From: Lachnospiraceae bacterium
GTDB taxonomy: Bacteria > Bacillota > Clostridia > Lachnospirales > Lachnospiraceae
DNA length: 64,000 nt
Direction of reading: 5' to 3'
Assembly: GCA_024403455.1 (NCBI GenBank)
Contig: JAKSRR010000007.1
Location: forward strand, 1 to 64,000
Positions 24,505 to 33,683 of the stretch are shown here, piece by piece. The translations under genes were made by a program, and so were the position numbers. The notes below the pieces were generated by a model. That model saw only the letters and a program-made list of their open reading frames with translations, did not search any database and was not told the origin of the DNA. How positions within the stretch are numbered: the stretch's first letter is position 1; every line of letters begins with the position of its first letter.

Positions 24505-25512
24505 ATGTCTTACATTGATATTATTAAGGATAAGGCCAGAGCCGATAAGAAAACCATTGTTTTGCCGGAAACGACAGATAAAAGAACGCTGATTGCAGCC
24601 GCACACATTATTGAAGAAGGCATTGCAAATGTAATCATGGTAGGTCATGAAGAAAAGATACGTGATGGTGCTGGATGGCTGGAAATTGATCTTGATAAGG
24701 TTGTAGTGGTTGATCCAGAAACAACAGATAAACTGGATGAGTATATTGAACTTCTTTATGAGACTAGAAAAAGCAAGGGAATGACTCCGGAAAAGGCCAG
24801 AGCTACGTTGTTAAGTGATTATCTTACCTTCGGTGTAGTGATGGTAAAGGCGGGAGACGCAGATGGTATGGTTGCGGGATGCTGCCATGCAACAGCAGAT
24901 GTACTTAGACCTTCTTTACAGATTCTGCGTACAGCGCCAGGAACCAAGCTTGTCAGCGGATTCTTTATCATTGATGTGCCCAACTGTGAGTATGGAGAGA
25001 ATGGAACTTTCTTATTCTCTGACTGTGGATTAAACCAGGATCCAAACCCTGAAGAGCTAGCAGCAATCGCAGATTCTTCAGCAAAAAGCTATAGAGATTT
25101 GGTAGGAGGACAGCCGGTGATTGCACTTCTTTCCCATTCAACAAAGGGAAGTGCAAAGCATCCTTTAGTGGATAAGGTCATTGAGGCAACCAGAATCGCA
25201 CACGAGCAGTATCCGGATTTATGTTTAGATGGAGAATTGCAGACAGATGCTGCGATTGTTCCCAAGGTGGCAAAGACCAAGGCACCGGATTCAGAGGTTG
25301 CCGGAAAAGCCAATGTTCTGGTATTCCCGAACCTGGACTGTGGAAACATTGCCTATAAGTTGGTTGAAAGACTAGCCAAGGCAGATGCTTATGGTCCGAT
25401 GTTGCAGGGAATTGCAAGACCAGTAAACGACCTTTCCAGAGGTTGTTCTTGGGAAGACATTGTTGGTGTTGTAGCGCTTACGGCGGTACAGGCCCAGTGT
25501 ATTGAAGAGTAA
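24505..25512 (+). CDS. pta: Phosphate acetyltransferase
   Basis: 335 residues, the usual length of the short clostridial enzyme. It interconverts acetyl-CoA and acetyl phosphate, feeding acetate formation and ATP yield. Seen: the N-terminal DKARADKKTIVLPETTD block, DGMVAGCCHATADVLRPSLQ, and the C-terminal VLVFPNLDCGNIAYKLVERL and GPMLQGIARPVNDLSRG signatures. The ribosome site GAAAGGAG precedes the ATG. It has its own promoter. The usual partner ackA is not adjacent here, unlike in many Clostridia. Confidence 0.96.
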   Translation: MSYIDIIKDKARADKKTIVLPETTDKRTLIAAAHIIEEGIANVIMVGHEEKIRDGAGWLEIDLDKVVVVDPETTDKLDEYIELLYETRKSKGMTPEKARATLLSDYLTFGVVMVKAGDADGMVAGCCHATADVLRPSLQILRTAPGTKLVSGFFIIDVPNCEYGENGTFLFSDCGLNQDPNPEELAAIADSSAKSYRDLVGGQPVIALLSHSTKGSAKHPLVDKVIEATRIAHEQYPDLCLDGELQTDAAIVPKVAKTKAPDSEVAGKANVLVFPNLDCGNIAYKLVERLAKADAYGPMLQGIARPVNDLSRGCSWEDIVGVVALTAVQAQCIEE

Positions 25513-25579
25513 AGTACCATGCCGTAAGGGATGGATTTATAACAAAGAATCTGCTACTTAAGATTCGGAGAGGGAGATT

Positions 25580-28495
25580 ATGAAAAATAAACTGAGAAAA
25601 CAATTACTTGGTGGTGTAGCACTTGGTGTGGCAGCGTCTGTTGCGATGCCCGCAATTTTTACCTCCGCAGCTGTGAATGGAAAACTGACGGACAGAGTAG
25701 ATCATACAGATATGATGTTTGATGAACTGACTTATCAGGTTATGGATGAGGCTGATTTTGATGCCATAGTTGTTGACTTAGCTGATATCGTTGAGCAGGA
25801 TGGACAGGAAGATGCCGTACTTGATGTCATTGTTGGCATGGAAGACTACTGGAACGAAGTTGTTGGATACTATACGCTTTGCAACGTCTATGATTCCTTA
25901 TATGTTGATAATGAAAGCTACGATGAAGACATCAAGGCATTTGATGAATTAACCACCAACGTTGGGGATAAGATACAGATTAATTATCAAATCATAGCAT
26001 TATCTCAGTATAGTGATGTTTTACATGATCGTATTGATGATGAGGATGACTGGCAGGAGATTTTAGATTATGAGCCATTAACCGATGAACAGAAGGAACT
26101 TTCCAAAAAGGAAACCGAGCTGAATCTGGAATTTGATGAACTTTATAATGCTGAATATGATACTGTCATTGATGGAACCTCCTATACTACAGAGACTATA
26201 ATGGATGGTTTTTATAGCGGTGCTTTAGACAGAGATCAGGTACTGCAGGGACTTGCAGATATCATTGCCGCAAGAAATGAAGCACTTGGAAATCTGTATG
26301 TTGAATTGGTTCATATCAGAAACCAGATTGCAGATAGTTATGGCTATGATAATTATGCTGACTATCGATATGAGAAAGCCTATGATAGAGATTATTCTCC
26401 TGCTGATTTAAAGGCATTTAGAGAGAGCGTAAAGACTTATATTATTCCCACTTATGACGAACTCTATTCCTATGTAATTGAAGACAATTATGATGCGTTC
26501 CAGGATGCAATTTCTACTGAGATGGACGAAGCGACCTGTCTTGCTAATATGGAAGCACATTTAGGCGATATTTCTGAAGACTTATTTGTTTCCTTCAATT
26601 ACATGGTAGATCACCATATGTATGATATCTCCGTTGATGATAATAAGGCACCTGGTGGATATACGACTGCCATTAACTATTATAATGCACCCTTCCTTTT
26701 CAACTGTGCAGATGGAACGACATCTGATATGAGAACATTAATCCATGAGTTTGGTCACTACAACGAAGCTTATTATGCTTCTGAGGATGAGTGGTATTAT
26801 GGTGGAACGAATTTAGATCTCGCAGAAATTCATTCCCAGGGTATGGAGCTTCTCTTTAATGAGTATGCAGAAGATATCTATGGCGATAATGCAGATATCT
26901 TACGTGCTTATGGTGCAATGGAAAATACCTATGTCATGATTCAGGGATGTAAGGAAGATGCATTCCAGTATGCTGTATATTCACTGGATGATTCCGAAGT
27001 AACCTTGGATCGTATCAATGAATTGTATTACGATGCTTGTGAAGAGTATGGCGGTGCAGATAACTATGACTCTGTTTTCCTTGGTTCAATGGGATACTTA
27101 CCTTCCGGACAGGTTATGGAGTGGGTTGAGATTCCTCATTCCTTTAATAGTCCCATGTATTACATCAGCTATGCAGTATCCCAGGCCGCTGTAGAAGAAC
27201 TTCGTAATGTTATTATGGAAGACCGCGAAGAGGGTATCGAACTTTATCTGGATTTAGTAAATGCTGGATTTGATATGGACTTTAAGGAAACACTTGCTGC
27301 CTATGGTATCAATGATCCTTTAGAGAATCCTGATTGCGAGACTTATGCAGAAAACATTCTTGTATTTGCCGGATTAAAAGAAGCAAGCGACGATGATGAT
27401 CTTCCGGAAGAGGATGGTGAGAATTGTCCTACCTGTGGACGAGCTTATGATGAAGAACCACAGGTTATAGAAGTAGAAAAAGAAGTTGAAAAGATTGTTG
27501 AAGTAGAAAAGAAGCTTACCTTTGGCGAATCCATTAAGGCACTTCCTAAGTCCGCATTTGGTATTACCGTTATGGGTGTTGTTGGCGGATTGTTTATCGC
27601 TGTAGTGGTATTGACGGTTCTGTTAATTCTGAGTGCAAAGAAAAACAAGGGACCCAAGACTCCTAAGGAGCCGAAAGCACCTAAGGCACCTAAAAATGGG
27701 GCAGTAGGAACTAACAACGTGCAGCAGCCGACCTTTACACCTGTACAGAATCAGAATCTTGCGAACCAGCCGACCTTTGCTGGAAATACAGGAAATAATC
27801 CTTTGGCAACCGCTAGTCAGGAAATTGGAAAGACTGTCGCAGTAATGCCCGGAGCAGCTGTGGCAAATCTGAATAATGAATCCTCCCGTTTTGCACCTGC
27901 TGAGGAGACAAAGGAAGAAGCGCAGAATGCAGCAGAAATTGAAAAGACAGTTGCTTTGTATGCACCAAAGGCTGAGGAAGAACAGATTGTGGAAACTACC
28001 GAGGTAAAGCCGGTAGATACTAATGAGGATGTCAATGAAGCAGTGGCAGAAGTAGTTAGCGGCGAAGCTACTGTAGAAGAATCAAAAGAAGAACAGCCTG
28101 TAGAAGAAGTACAGGAAGAAAGTAAGAACGAAGATACAGAAGAAAAGGCAGAAGAGGTTGCTGAGGTGAAGATTACACCAATCGCACCAGTAAATTCTGG
28201 TCAGCCTATGATGCAGCCAGTAAATCCTATGCAGGGTGCATCCGTGCAGCCTATGAATCCTATGGGAATGCCCATGAACGGACAGGCTCCTATGATGCAG
28301 CAGCCTATGAGCCCTGTACAGCCCATGAATCCTATGGGAATGCCTATGAATGGACAAGCGCCTATGAATGGACAGGCACCTATGATGAGCGCACAGGCAC
28401 CTATGCAGGGCGGCGCAGGATTCTGTACAGGATGTGGCTCACCGCTTCGTCCCGGAATGATTTTCTGTGAGAATTGTGGTACAAAGGTACAGTAA
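25580..28495 (+). CDS. Membrane-anchored M3-type metallopeptidase with C-terminal zinc ribbon
   Basis: 971 residues. A signal-like N terminus (LLGGVALGVAASVAMPAIFTS, within the first 30 residues) is followed by a helical region resembling oligoendopeptidase F of family M3. The zinc-binding HEFGH lies near residue 388, with the third-ligand glutamate probably in AEIHSQGMELLF. A cysteine pair (CPTCG) precedes a membrane helix at about 650-685. After it comes a 280-residue low-complexity tail: Lys/Pro stretches, two Thr-Val motifs (GKTVAVM, EKTVALY), Glu-rich parts, repeated MNPMGMPMNG-type segments, and a terminal CxxC-x10-CxxC zinc ribbon. The peptidase part would lie outside, the ribbon inside. 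Its own leader carries a good ribosome site. Such an architecture is unusual for M3 enzymes. Confidence 0.85.
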   Translation: MKNKLRKQLLGGVALGVAASVAMPAIFTSAAVNGKLTDRVDHTDMMFDELTYQVMDEADFDAIVVDLADIVEQDGQEDAVLDVIVGMEDYWNEVVGYYTLCNVYDSLYVDNESYDEDIKAFDELTTNVGDKIQINYQIIALSQYSDVLHDRIDDEDDWQEILDYEPLTDEQKELSKKETELNLEFDELYNAEYDTVIDGTSYTTETIMDGFYSGALDRDQVLQGLADIIAARNEALGNLYVELVHIRNQIADSYGYDNYADYRYEKAYDRDYSPADLKAFRESVKTYIIPTYDELYSYVIEDNYDAFQDAISTEMDEATCLANMEAHLGDISEDLFVSFNYMVDHHMYDISVDDNKAPGGYTTAINYYNAPFLFNCADGTTSDMRTLIHEFGHYNEAYYASEDEWYYGGTNLDLAEIHSQGMELLFNEYAEDIYGDNADILRAYGAMENTYVMIQGCKEDAFQYAVYSLDDSEVTLDRINELYYDACEEYGGADNYDSVFLGSMGYLPSGQVMEWVEIPHSFNSPMYYISYAVSQAAVEELRNVIMEDREEGIELYLDLVNAGFDMDFKETLAAYGINDPLENPDCETYAENILVFAGLKEASDDDDLPEEDGENCPTCGRAYDEEPQVIEVEKEVEKIVEVEKKLTFGESIKALPKSAFGITVMGVVGGLFIAVVVLTVLLILSAKKNKGPKTPKEPKAPKAPKNGAVGTNNVQQPTFTPVQNQNLANQPTFAGNTGNNPLATASQEIGKTVAVMPGAAVANLNNESSRFAPAEETKEEAQNAAEIEKTVALYAPKAEEEQIVETTEVKPVDTNEDVNEAVAEVVSGEATVEESKEEQPVEEVQEESKNEDTEEKAEEVAEVKITPIAPVNSGQPMMQPVNPMQGASVQPMNPMGMPMNGQAPMMQQPMSPVQPMNPMGMPMNGQAPMNGQAPMMSAQAPMQGGAGFCTGCGSPLRPGMIFCENCGTKVQ

Positions 28496-28567
28496 AAAAA
28501 GAGAGGCCGCCCTTCTGGGGCGGCTTCGAAAAAATAATTGTGAGTAAAAACAAGGAGTATTAGTACG

Positions 28568-29788
28568 ATGACTTTATTTGAAGAACTGAAAGAGAGAGGT
28601 CTTCTTGCCCAGCTTACCAACGAAGAAGAAATCAAGAATATGATTAATGAGGGTAAGGCAACTTTCTATATTGGTTTTGACCCTACTGCAGACAGTCTTC
28701 ATGTAGGACACTTTATGGCGCTTTGCTTAATGAAGAGACTGCAGATGGCAGGAAATAAACCTATCGCTCTTCTAGGTGGCGGTACCGGTATGATTGGTGA
28801 TCCTTCCGGTAAGAGTGATATGAGAAAGATGCTGACCAAAGAGGATATCCAGCATAATATTGATTGTTTTAAGAAGCAGATGAGCCGTTTTATCGATTTC
28901 TCTGATGGTAAGGCACTGATGGTTAATAATGCAGATTGGCTTCTTGACCTTAACTATGTTGAACTATTAAGAGAAGTGGGAGCATGTTTTTCTGTAAATA
29001 ATATGCTTCGTGCAGAATGCTATAAGCAGCGTATGGAGAAGGGGCTTTCCTTCCTTGAATTTAACTACATGATTATGCAGAGCTATGATTTCTACAAGCT
29101 TTTCCAGGAATATGGTTGCAATATGCAGTTTGGTGGTGATGATCAGTGGTCTAATATGCTTGGCGGTACGGAACTTATTCGTAGAAAGCTGGGAAAAGAT
29201 GCGCATGCTATGACCATTACGCTTCTTCTTAACTCTGAGGGTAAGAAGATGGGTAAGACGGAAAAGGGTGCTGTATGGCTGGATCCTGAAAAGACTAGTC
29301 CTTATGAATTCTATCAGTACTGGAGAAATGTTGCTGATGCTGATGTTATGAAGTGTATCAAGATGCTTACCTTCTTGCCGATGGAAGAAATACGTTCCAT
29401 GGATACCTGGGAAGGTGCACAGCTAAACGAAGCAAAGGATATACTTGCCTATGAGCTTACCAGTCTTGTACATGGCAAAGAGGAGGCAGAGAAAGCAAGA
29501 GAAGCATCCAGAGCACTGTTCGGCGGCGGTGGAAATAATGCCAATATTCCTACGACAGAACTTACAGAAGCAGATTTAGAAGATGGTGCCATTAACATCA
29601 TGAATCTTCTTGTAAAGGGTGGTCAGGCAACCTCAAAGAGTGATGCGAGAAGAAATGTTGAGCAGGGTGGCGTATCTGTAGATGATGTTAAGATTACAGA
29701 CGTTGCAAAGGTGATTTCAAAGGAAGAACTTGCTACAGGAATTGTTGTAAAACGTGGTAAGAAGTCCTTTATGAAATATGTAATGTAA
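28568..29788 (+). CDS. tyrS: Tyrosyl-tRNA synthetase
   Basis: 406 residues. It charges tRNA-Tyr with tyrosine. The class I signatures are visible: the HIGH variant HVGH in [16 protein letters not shown], and the KMSKS variant in [15 protein letters not shown] marks the tyrosine pocket. The C-terminal S4 RNA-binding domain ([21 protein letters not shown]) is complete. The ribosome site AAGGAG precedes the ATG at 28568. There is no T-box leader. Only 70 bases separate it from the upstream peptidase gene, and they contain a GC-rich hairpin without a T-run. Confidence 0.97.
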   Translation: MTLFEELKERGLLAQLTNEEEIKNMINEGKATFYIGFDPTADSLHVGHFMALCLMKRLQMAGNKPIALLGGGTGMIGDPSGKSDMRKMLTKEDIQHNIDCFKKQMSRFIDFSDGKALMVNNADWLLDLNYVELLREVGACFSVNNMLRAECYKQRMEKGLSFLEFNYMIMQSYDFYKLFQEYGCNMQFGGDDQWSNMLGGTELIRRKLGKDAHAMTITLLLNSEGKKMGKTEKGAVWLDPEKTSPYEFYQYWRNVADADVMKCIKMLTFLPMEEIRSMDTWEGAQLNEAKDILAYELTSLVHGKEEAEKAREASRALFGGGGNNANIPTTELTEADLEDGAINIMNLLVKGGQATSKSDARRNVEQGGVSVDDVKITDVAKVISKEELATGIVVKRGKKSFMKYVM

Positions 29789-29828
29789 TGCGTGTTAGAC
29801 ATAGCAGTGATATGAGGGAGGAAGTAGT

Positions 29829-30389
29829 ATGAAGAAAAGAGCATTAGCACTGATTCTTGGTGTTATGATGGTAGCCAGTGTGACTGGATGTGGTAGAAAG
29901 AATCCGCCAGCTCCGGCACCCGCACCTGCACCTGTGACAACGACCCAGGTTGCTAATCCATATGTGTATTACAACACCTATGATGAGTTAGCAAGCGCTG
30001 CAGGATACTATCCGATGTATTTGGAAGTTGAAGGTTTTGGAAGTCCTACCTTCGCACTGGTAGATCAGTCCATGGTCGACATCAGTATTGTTGAAAGTGA
30101 AACACAGGAAGTTGTATATCGTACCACTCCGTTCTATATTTACGAAGGCAGTGAGTACACAATCACCGGTATTGATGGAGTTACATACTATACCTACGAC
30201 TATGATGGATATACGATTTATTCCGGTACCTATTATGATTCCACCTATGGAACAACCTATATCTATTATTGGAATATGGATACCAATCATGGCGAAAGAT
30301 GCTACTGTATAGAGATTACCGGAGAGGACGAGACTTTTGTTTCTTGGATTTCCGAGCAGGCGATTCTTCAGACAGAGACCATCAATTAA
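29829..30389 (+). CDS. Lipoprotein of unknown function, tyrosine-rich
   Basis: 186 residues with a lipoprotein signal (lipobox VTGC at residues 18-21), a Pro/Ala linker (PAPAPAPAP) and a beta-rich domain very rich in tyrosine (for example YDGYTIYSGTYYDSTYG). I do not recognise the family. The pattern YDELASAAGYYPMYLEVEGFG recalls small secreted DUF4367-like domains of Firmicutes but this is only a resemblance. GGAGGAAGT precedes the ATG. It follows tyrS by 40 bases and is closed by a strong terminator, so it may share tyrS transcription. Confidence 0.75.
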   Translation: MKKRALALILGVMMVASVTGCGRKNPPAPAPAPAPVTTTQVANPYVYYNTYDELASAAGYYPMYLEVEGFGSPTFALVDQSMVDISIVESETQEVVYRTTPFYIYEGSEYTITGIDGVTYYTYDYDGYTIYSGTYYDSTYGTTYIYYWNMDTNHGERCYCIEITGEDETFVSWISEQAILQTETIN

Positions 30390-30395
30390 TGATTT

Positions 30396-30431
30396 GACGC
30401 ACTTCGCCGAAACTGCGGAGTGCGTTTTTTT
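30396..30431 (+). terminator. Intrinsic terminator
   Basis: Eleven-base-pair stem ACGCACTTCGC / GCGGAGTGCGT with one G-T pair, followed by seven T. It ends 12 bases before the next start codon. Confidence 0.85.
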
Positions 30432-30443
30432 GTGGCAAAAGGA

Positions 30444-31790
30444 ATGGAAGCAGATAGAAGAAGTATTCATAAAAATGCACATATTGTAAAAAAGGTTCTT
30501 CCTGGCAGTATTGCAGAAGAGATGGAAATAGAACCTGGAGATGAGATTATTTCTATCAATGAGCAAATCATTGAGGATATTTTTGACTTCCAATTTCTTT
30601 GCATGGATGAGGAAATTACAGTTCTGGTTCGGAAACCTGATGGTGAGGAATGGGAACTGGATATTGAGAAAGAAGAGAATGAGGATCTGGGGGTGGAGTT
30701 TGAGAATGGTCTAATGGACGATTATCGCTCCTGTCATAATAAATGCATTTTTTGTTTCATCGATCAGAATCCTCCGGGGATGAGAGAAACTTTATATTTT
30801 AAGGATGATGATTCCAGATTGTCTTTTTTGCAGGGAAATTATATTACCCTGACGAACATGTCGGATCACGATATTGATAGAATGATTCATTATCATCTAG
30901 AACCAATTAATATTTCGTTTCACACCATGAATCCTGAACTTAGATGCAAAATGTTAAATAATCGTTTTGCGGGAGATGCCCTAAAGAAGGTGGATAAACT
31001 CTACGAAGCTGGGATAACAATGAATGGACAGATTGTATCCTGTCCTGGAATTAATGATGGGAAGGAACTGGAATATTCCTTAGAAAAATTATTGTCTTAT
31101 GCGCCAGTATTACAGAGCGTTTCGGTGGTACCGGTAGGACTTACAAAGTATAGAGATGGTTTATATCCGTTAGAAAGTTACACGAAAGAAACGGCAGCAG
31201 AAGTCATTGACATTATTGAACGCTACCAGCAGAAAGCAATTGCAAAGGGCTACAATCATTTTGTGCATGCATCAGATGAGTGGTATATCGTTGCGGAAAG
31301 AGAATTCCCAGAAGAGGAACGCTATGATGGTTATTTGCAGCTTGCCAATGGTGTGGGGACGATGCGTTTGCTTATAGAAGAGTCAGTAAAAGCCATTGTT
31401 AAGGCAAAGAAAGAAGGTCTGCAGCCGTCTGGCGAAAAAGTCACATTTGTTACAGGTGTTCATTCTTACGATACGGTGAAAGAAATTCTGGATCAAATAA
31501 AGGAAGAGATTCCAGGAGCAAAGCCGCAGGTTTATAAGATTATGAATGAATTTTATGGGCACCATATTACGGTAACGGGATTGCTTACTGGTGGTGACTT
31601 ATATGAACAGTTAAAGGAACAGTCACTGGGAGACAAATTGATTATTTCAGAGAATATGTTGCGTAGTGGAGAAGAAGTGTTCCTTGATGACATGACAGTC
31701 ACGGAGCTGTCAGAAAAGCTAAATATCCCTATCCAGATTGTATCGGCAGAGGGAGAACAGCTAGTACTTACCGCCTTGGGGCTGGTGTAG
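30444..31790 (+). CDS. DUF512 protein: PDZ domain plus radical-SAM-like core
   Basis: 448 residues from the ATG at 30444. The in-frame GTG at 30420 lies inside the preceding terminator. A PDZ-like domain (residues about 10-65: VKKVLPGSIAEEMEIEPGDEIISIN) is followed by a radical-SAM-type cysteine motif (CHNKCIFCFIDQ, CxxxCxxC, near residue 98) and the DUF512 C-terminal domain (GVGTMRLLIEES, then ENMLRSGEEVFLDDMT). The family is widespread in Firmicutes and its reaction is not established, as far as I know. In many Clostridia it lies directly upstream of der. Here der is almost 29 kb away. Confidence 0.85.
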   Translation: MEADRRSIHKNAHIVKKVLPGSIAEEMEIEPGDEIISINEQIIEDIFDFQFLCMDEEITVLVRKPDGEEWELDIEKEENEDLGVEFENGLMDDYRSCHNKCIFCFIDQNPPGMRETLYFKDDDSRLSFLQGNYITLTNMSDHDIDRMIHYHLEPINISFHTMNPELRCKMLNNRFAGDALKKVDKLYEAGITMNGQIVSCPGINDGKELEYSLEKLLSYAPVLQSVSVVPVGLTKYRDGLYPLESYTKETAAEVIDIIERYQQKAIAKGYNHFVHASDEWYIVAEREFPEEERYDGYLQLANGVGTMRLLIEESVKAIVKAKKEGLQPSGEKVTFVTGVHSYDTVKEILDQIKEEIPGAKPQVYKIMNEFYGHHITVTGLLTGGDLYEQLKEQSLGDKLIISENMLRSGEEVFLDDMTVTELSEKLNIPIQIVSAEGEQLVLTALGLV

Positions 31791-31861
31791 AATTTCTTGA
31801 AAATTGAGTGGTTTTATACTACCATTTAAGGTAGATTTTATTGTATGGAGGTTGAAAAACC

Positions 31862-33604
31862 ATGTTTTGTAAAAATTGTGGTAGCCAGAATGCAGATGGT
31901 GCAGCATTTTGCAAGAACTGTGGAACGAAAATATCGGTTCCTATGCCAACACCCGCACCGGCACAGGCACCTGTTACAACACCTGCGCCTACGCCCATGC
32001 AGCCTGCGTCTGCAAACAGTGAACGTACCGTAGGATTGATGTTCAATGTTCCCGGAACCAATAATAATGGAAATACAGATGGTGCAGTAGATCTTTTTGC
32101 TACTAGCAAAAAGCCTGCTGAGAGTAGTGAGAAAACCGTCGGTATTTTAAGCGGATTTGGTATGGCTCCTTCGCCAACACCTTCATCGCAGGCAGTGAAT
32201 AATCCTTTTGCACCCCAGAATAATACAGCAGCAACCAGCGAAAAGACGGTTGGTATTATGAATGGTTTTGGTATGTCACCAGCACCAGCACCAGCACCGG
32301 TGCCTAAGCCTACCATTCCAGAGGCGACACCTGCTCCCAATATTTTTGTGCAGCCGCCTGTTAGGAGTAAAGATGATGGTGAAACCTTTAGTCCCTTTGG
32401 TTCTATTAATCAGAAGCATGATGACAAGGGAGAGACGGTTGCGGTTTTCAATAATACCGGTTTAGGTAGTAAGAAAGAGAAGGAAGAGGTTCCACTGCAA
32501 GGAGAAGTTGTAGCTAAGCCTTATCCTGATTCTAAGGTTGAGAATCCAGTGCATGAGTCGTTTGTAGGTAATTTGGGCAATGTGGGAGAGGTGTTAAAAG
32601 AAAAGGAACCTGCACCTAAGCCTGCAGATTTACCACCTGTTAGTAAACCAGCTGCGCCTGCAACTGATGCAGTACTAGATGAGAAGATTAAAAAGGCTGA
32701 GTCCAGTAAAAAGGCATTTCTCATTGCAATGATTGTGCTGATTGTCGGATTCCTTGGCTTTGGTGGATTTACCGTATGGAAACTGCTTGGGGGAAAGGAT
32801 AAGAAACCTGAGGTAGAGGTTGCAATTACACAGGATGAAAAGCAGCCTGAAACAGAAAAGCCTGAAGAGGAAAAGCCGGATGTATCTGTAACAGATCCTG
32901 AAAAGGAGAGTGAGGTTGTTCCTGAGCCCGAACCTGAACCAGAGGTGACTCCGGAAGAAAGATCAAGTATCGTAGCAGGCGAGTTGTATCAGCAGTTTAT
33001 GAATGGATCGATTAACGGTGTAGTTAATTTTGAAGTTTCCTTAAAAGACAAGGATGGATACATAGGCGGCTATGCAGATGATTTTGATAATGATGGTATG
33101 GATGAACTGCTTATGACCTATATGCAGCCTTTCAAGCCACAGGATGAAGGAAATCCGGATGCAGGCATCTGTGTGTTAGAGGTGCAGTATTTTGAGTATA
33201 ATGTTGAAACGGATGCGATGGAACTGAAAAGCATTGCCAGATTGGGTGGCGGACTTAGTTTTGTCTCCGGAAATAATATGAAGTTTTATGTGTCCAGAGT
33301 AATGCCCAATTATTTGGTTGTAAACTGGTATAGAGAGTCTGGAGCATATAACTTCTCTGAGCTCACTGTTTATGAAATTAAAGATAGTGAACTAGTGAAA
33401 GTATGTACTACGGGTGTGGAACCTGTCGTGGATGCAAAGAGCATTCCTGAGGATATTATGGCAGTGTTATCCAATATCGGTGTTCCGGATGTGAAGAGCG
33501 TTGGAGATAAGTTTAATCTTTCTGTTAACTTAGATGCAGAGAATATCCAGCCACTTCTGGTAATTATGAGTGTGGATGGTGGAGCATTCTTTTCAGATCA
33601 TTAA
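31862..33604 (+). CDS. Zinc-ribbon membrane protein with repeated Thr-Val motifs
   Basis: 580 residues behind GGAGG. An N-terminal zinc ribbon (CKNC...CKNC, residues 3-20) is followed by a Pro/Ala-rich disordered region holding four copies of a short motif: ERTVGLM, EKTVGIL, EKTVGIM and ETVAVF (threonines 56, 92, 129, 192). One membrane helix lies at about 283-303, then an acidic Pro/Glu linker and an outside domain with DDFDNDGMDELL, resembling a calcium-binding FG-GAP or EF-hand-like loop. The peptidase at 25580 has the mirror arrangement (outside domain, helix, motifs, ribbon). I do not know a function. A threonine-phosphorylation or FHA-binding site is one possible reading. Confidence 0.75.
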   Translation: MFCKNCGSQNADGAAFCKNCGTKISVPMPTPAPAQAPVTTPAPTPMQPASANSERTVGLMFNVPGTNNNGNTDGAVDLFATSKKPAESSEKTVGILSGFGMAPSPTPSSQAVNNPFAPQNNTAATSEKTVGIMNGFGMSPAPAPAPVPKPTIPEATPAPNIFVQPPVRSKDDGETFSPFGSINQKHDDKGETVAVFNNTGLGSKKEKEEVPLQGEVVAKPYPDSKVENPVHESFVGNLGNVGEVLKEKEPAPKPADLPPVSKPAAPATDAVLDEKIKKAESSKKAFLIAMIVLIVGFLGFGGFTVWKLLGGKDKKPEVEVAITQDEKQPETEKPEEEKPDVSVTDPEKESEVVPEPEPEPEVTPEERSSIVAGELYQQFMNGSINGVVNFEVSLKDKDGYIGGYADDFDNDGMDELLMTYMQPFKPQDEGNPDAGICVLEVQYFEYNVETDAMELKSIARLGGGLSFVSGNNMKFYVSRVMPNYLVVNWYRESGAYNFSELTVYEIKDSELVKVCTTGVEPVVDAKSIPEDIMAVLSNIGVPDVKSVGDKFNLSVNLDAENIQPLLVIMSVDGGAFFSDH

Positions 33605-33619
33605 TGAGAAATGATAGGT

Positions 33620-33652
33620 AAAAAAGAGAGGCAATTAAGCCTCTCTTTTTTG
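33620..33652 (+). terminator. Intrinsic terminator, probably bidirectional
   Basis: AAAAAGAGAGGC / GCCTCTCTTTTT stem with a small loop. A-rich on one side and T-rich on the other, it can serve both the plus-strand gene and the convergent glycosyltransferase. Confidence 0.85.
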
Positions 33653-33683
33653 TATGACCAATTTGAGTTACAAAGCATATGTG

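Noticed and set aside
28501-28535. GC-rich hairpin between the M3 peptidase and tyrS as a T-box or terminator
   Set aside because: No T-box sequence or specifier loop fits in 70 bases, and no T-run follows on the plus strand. Its role is unclear.
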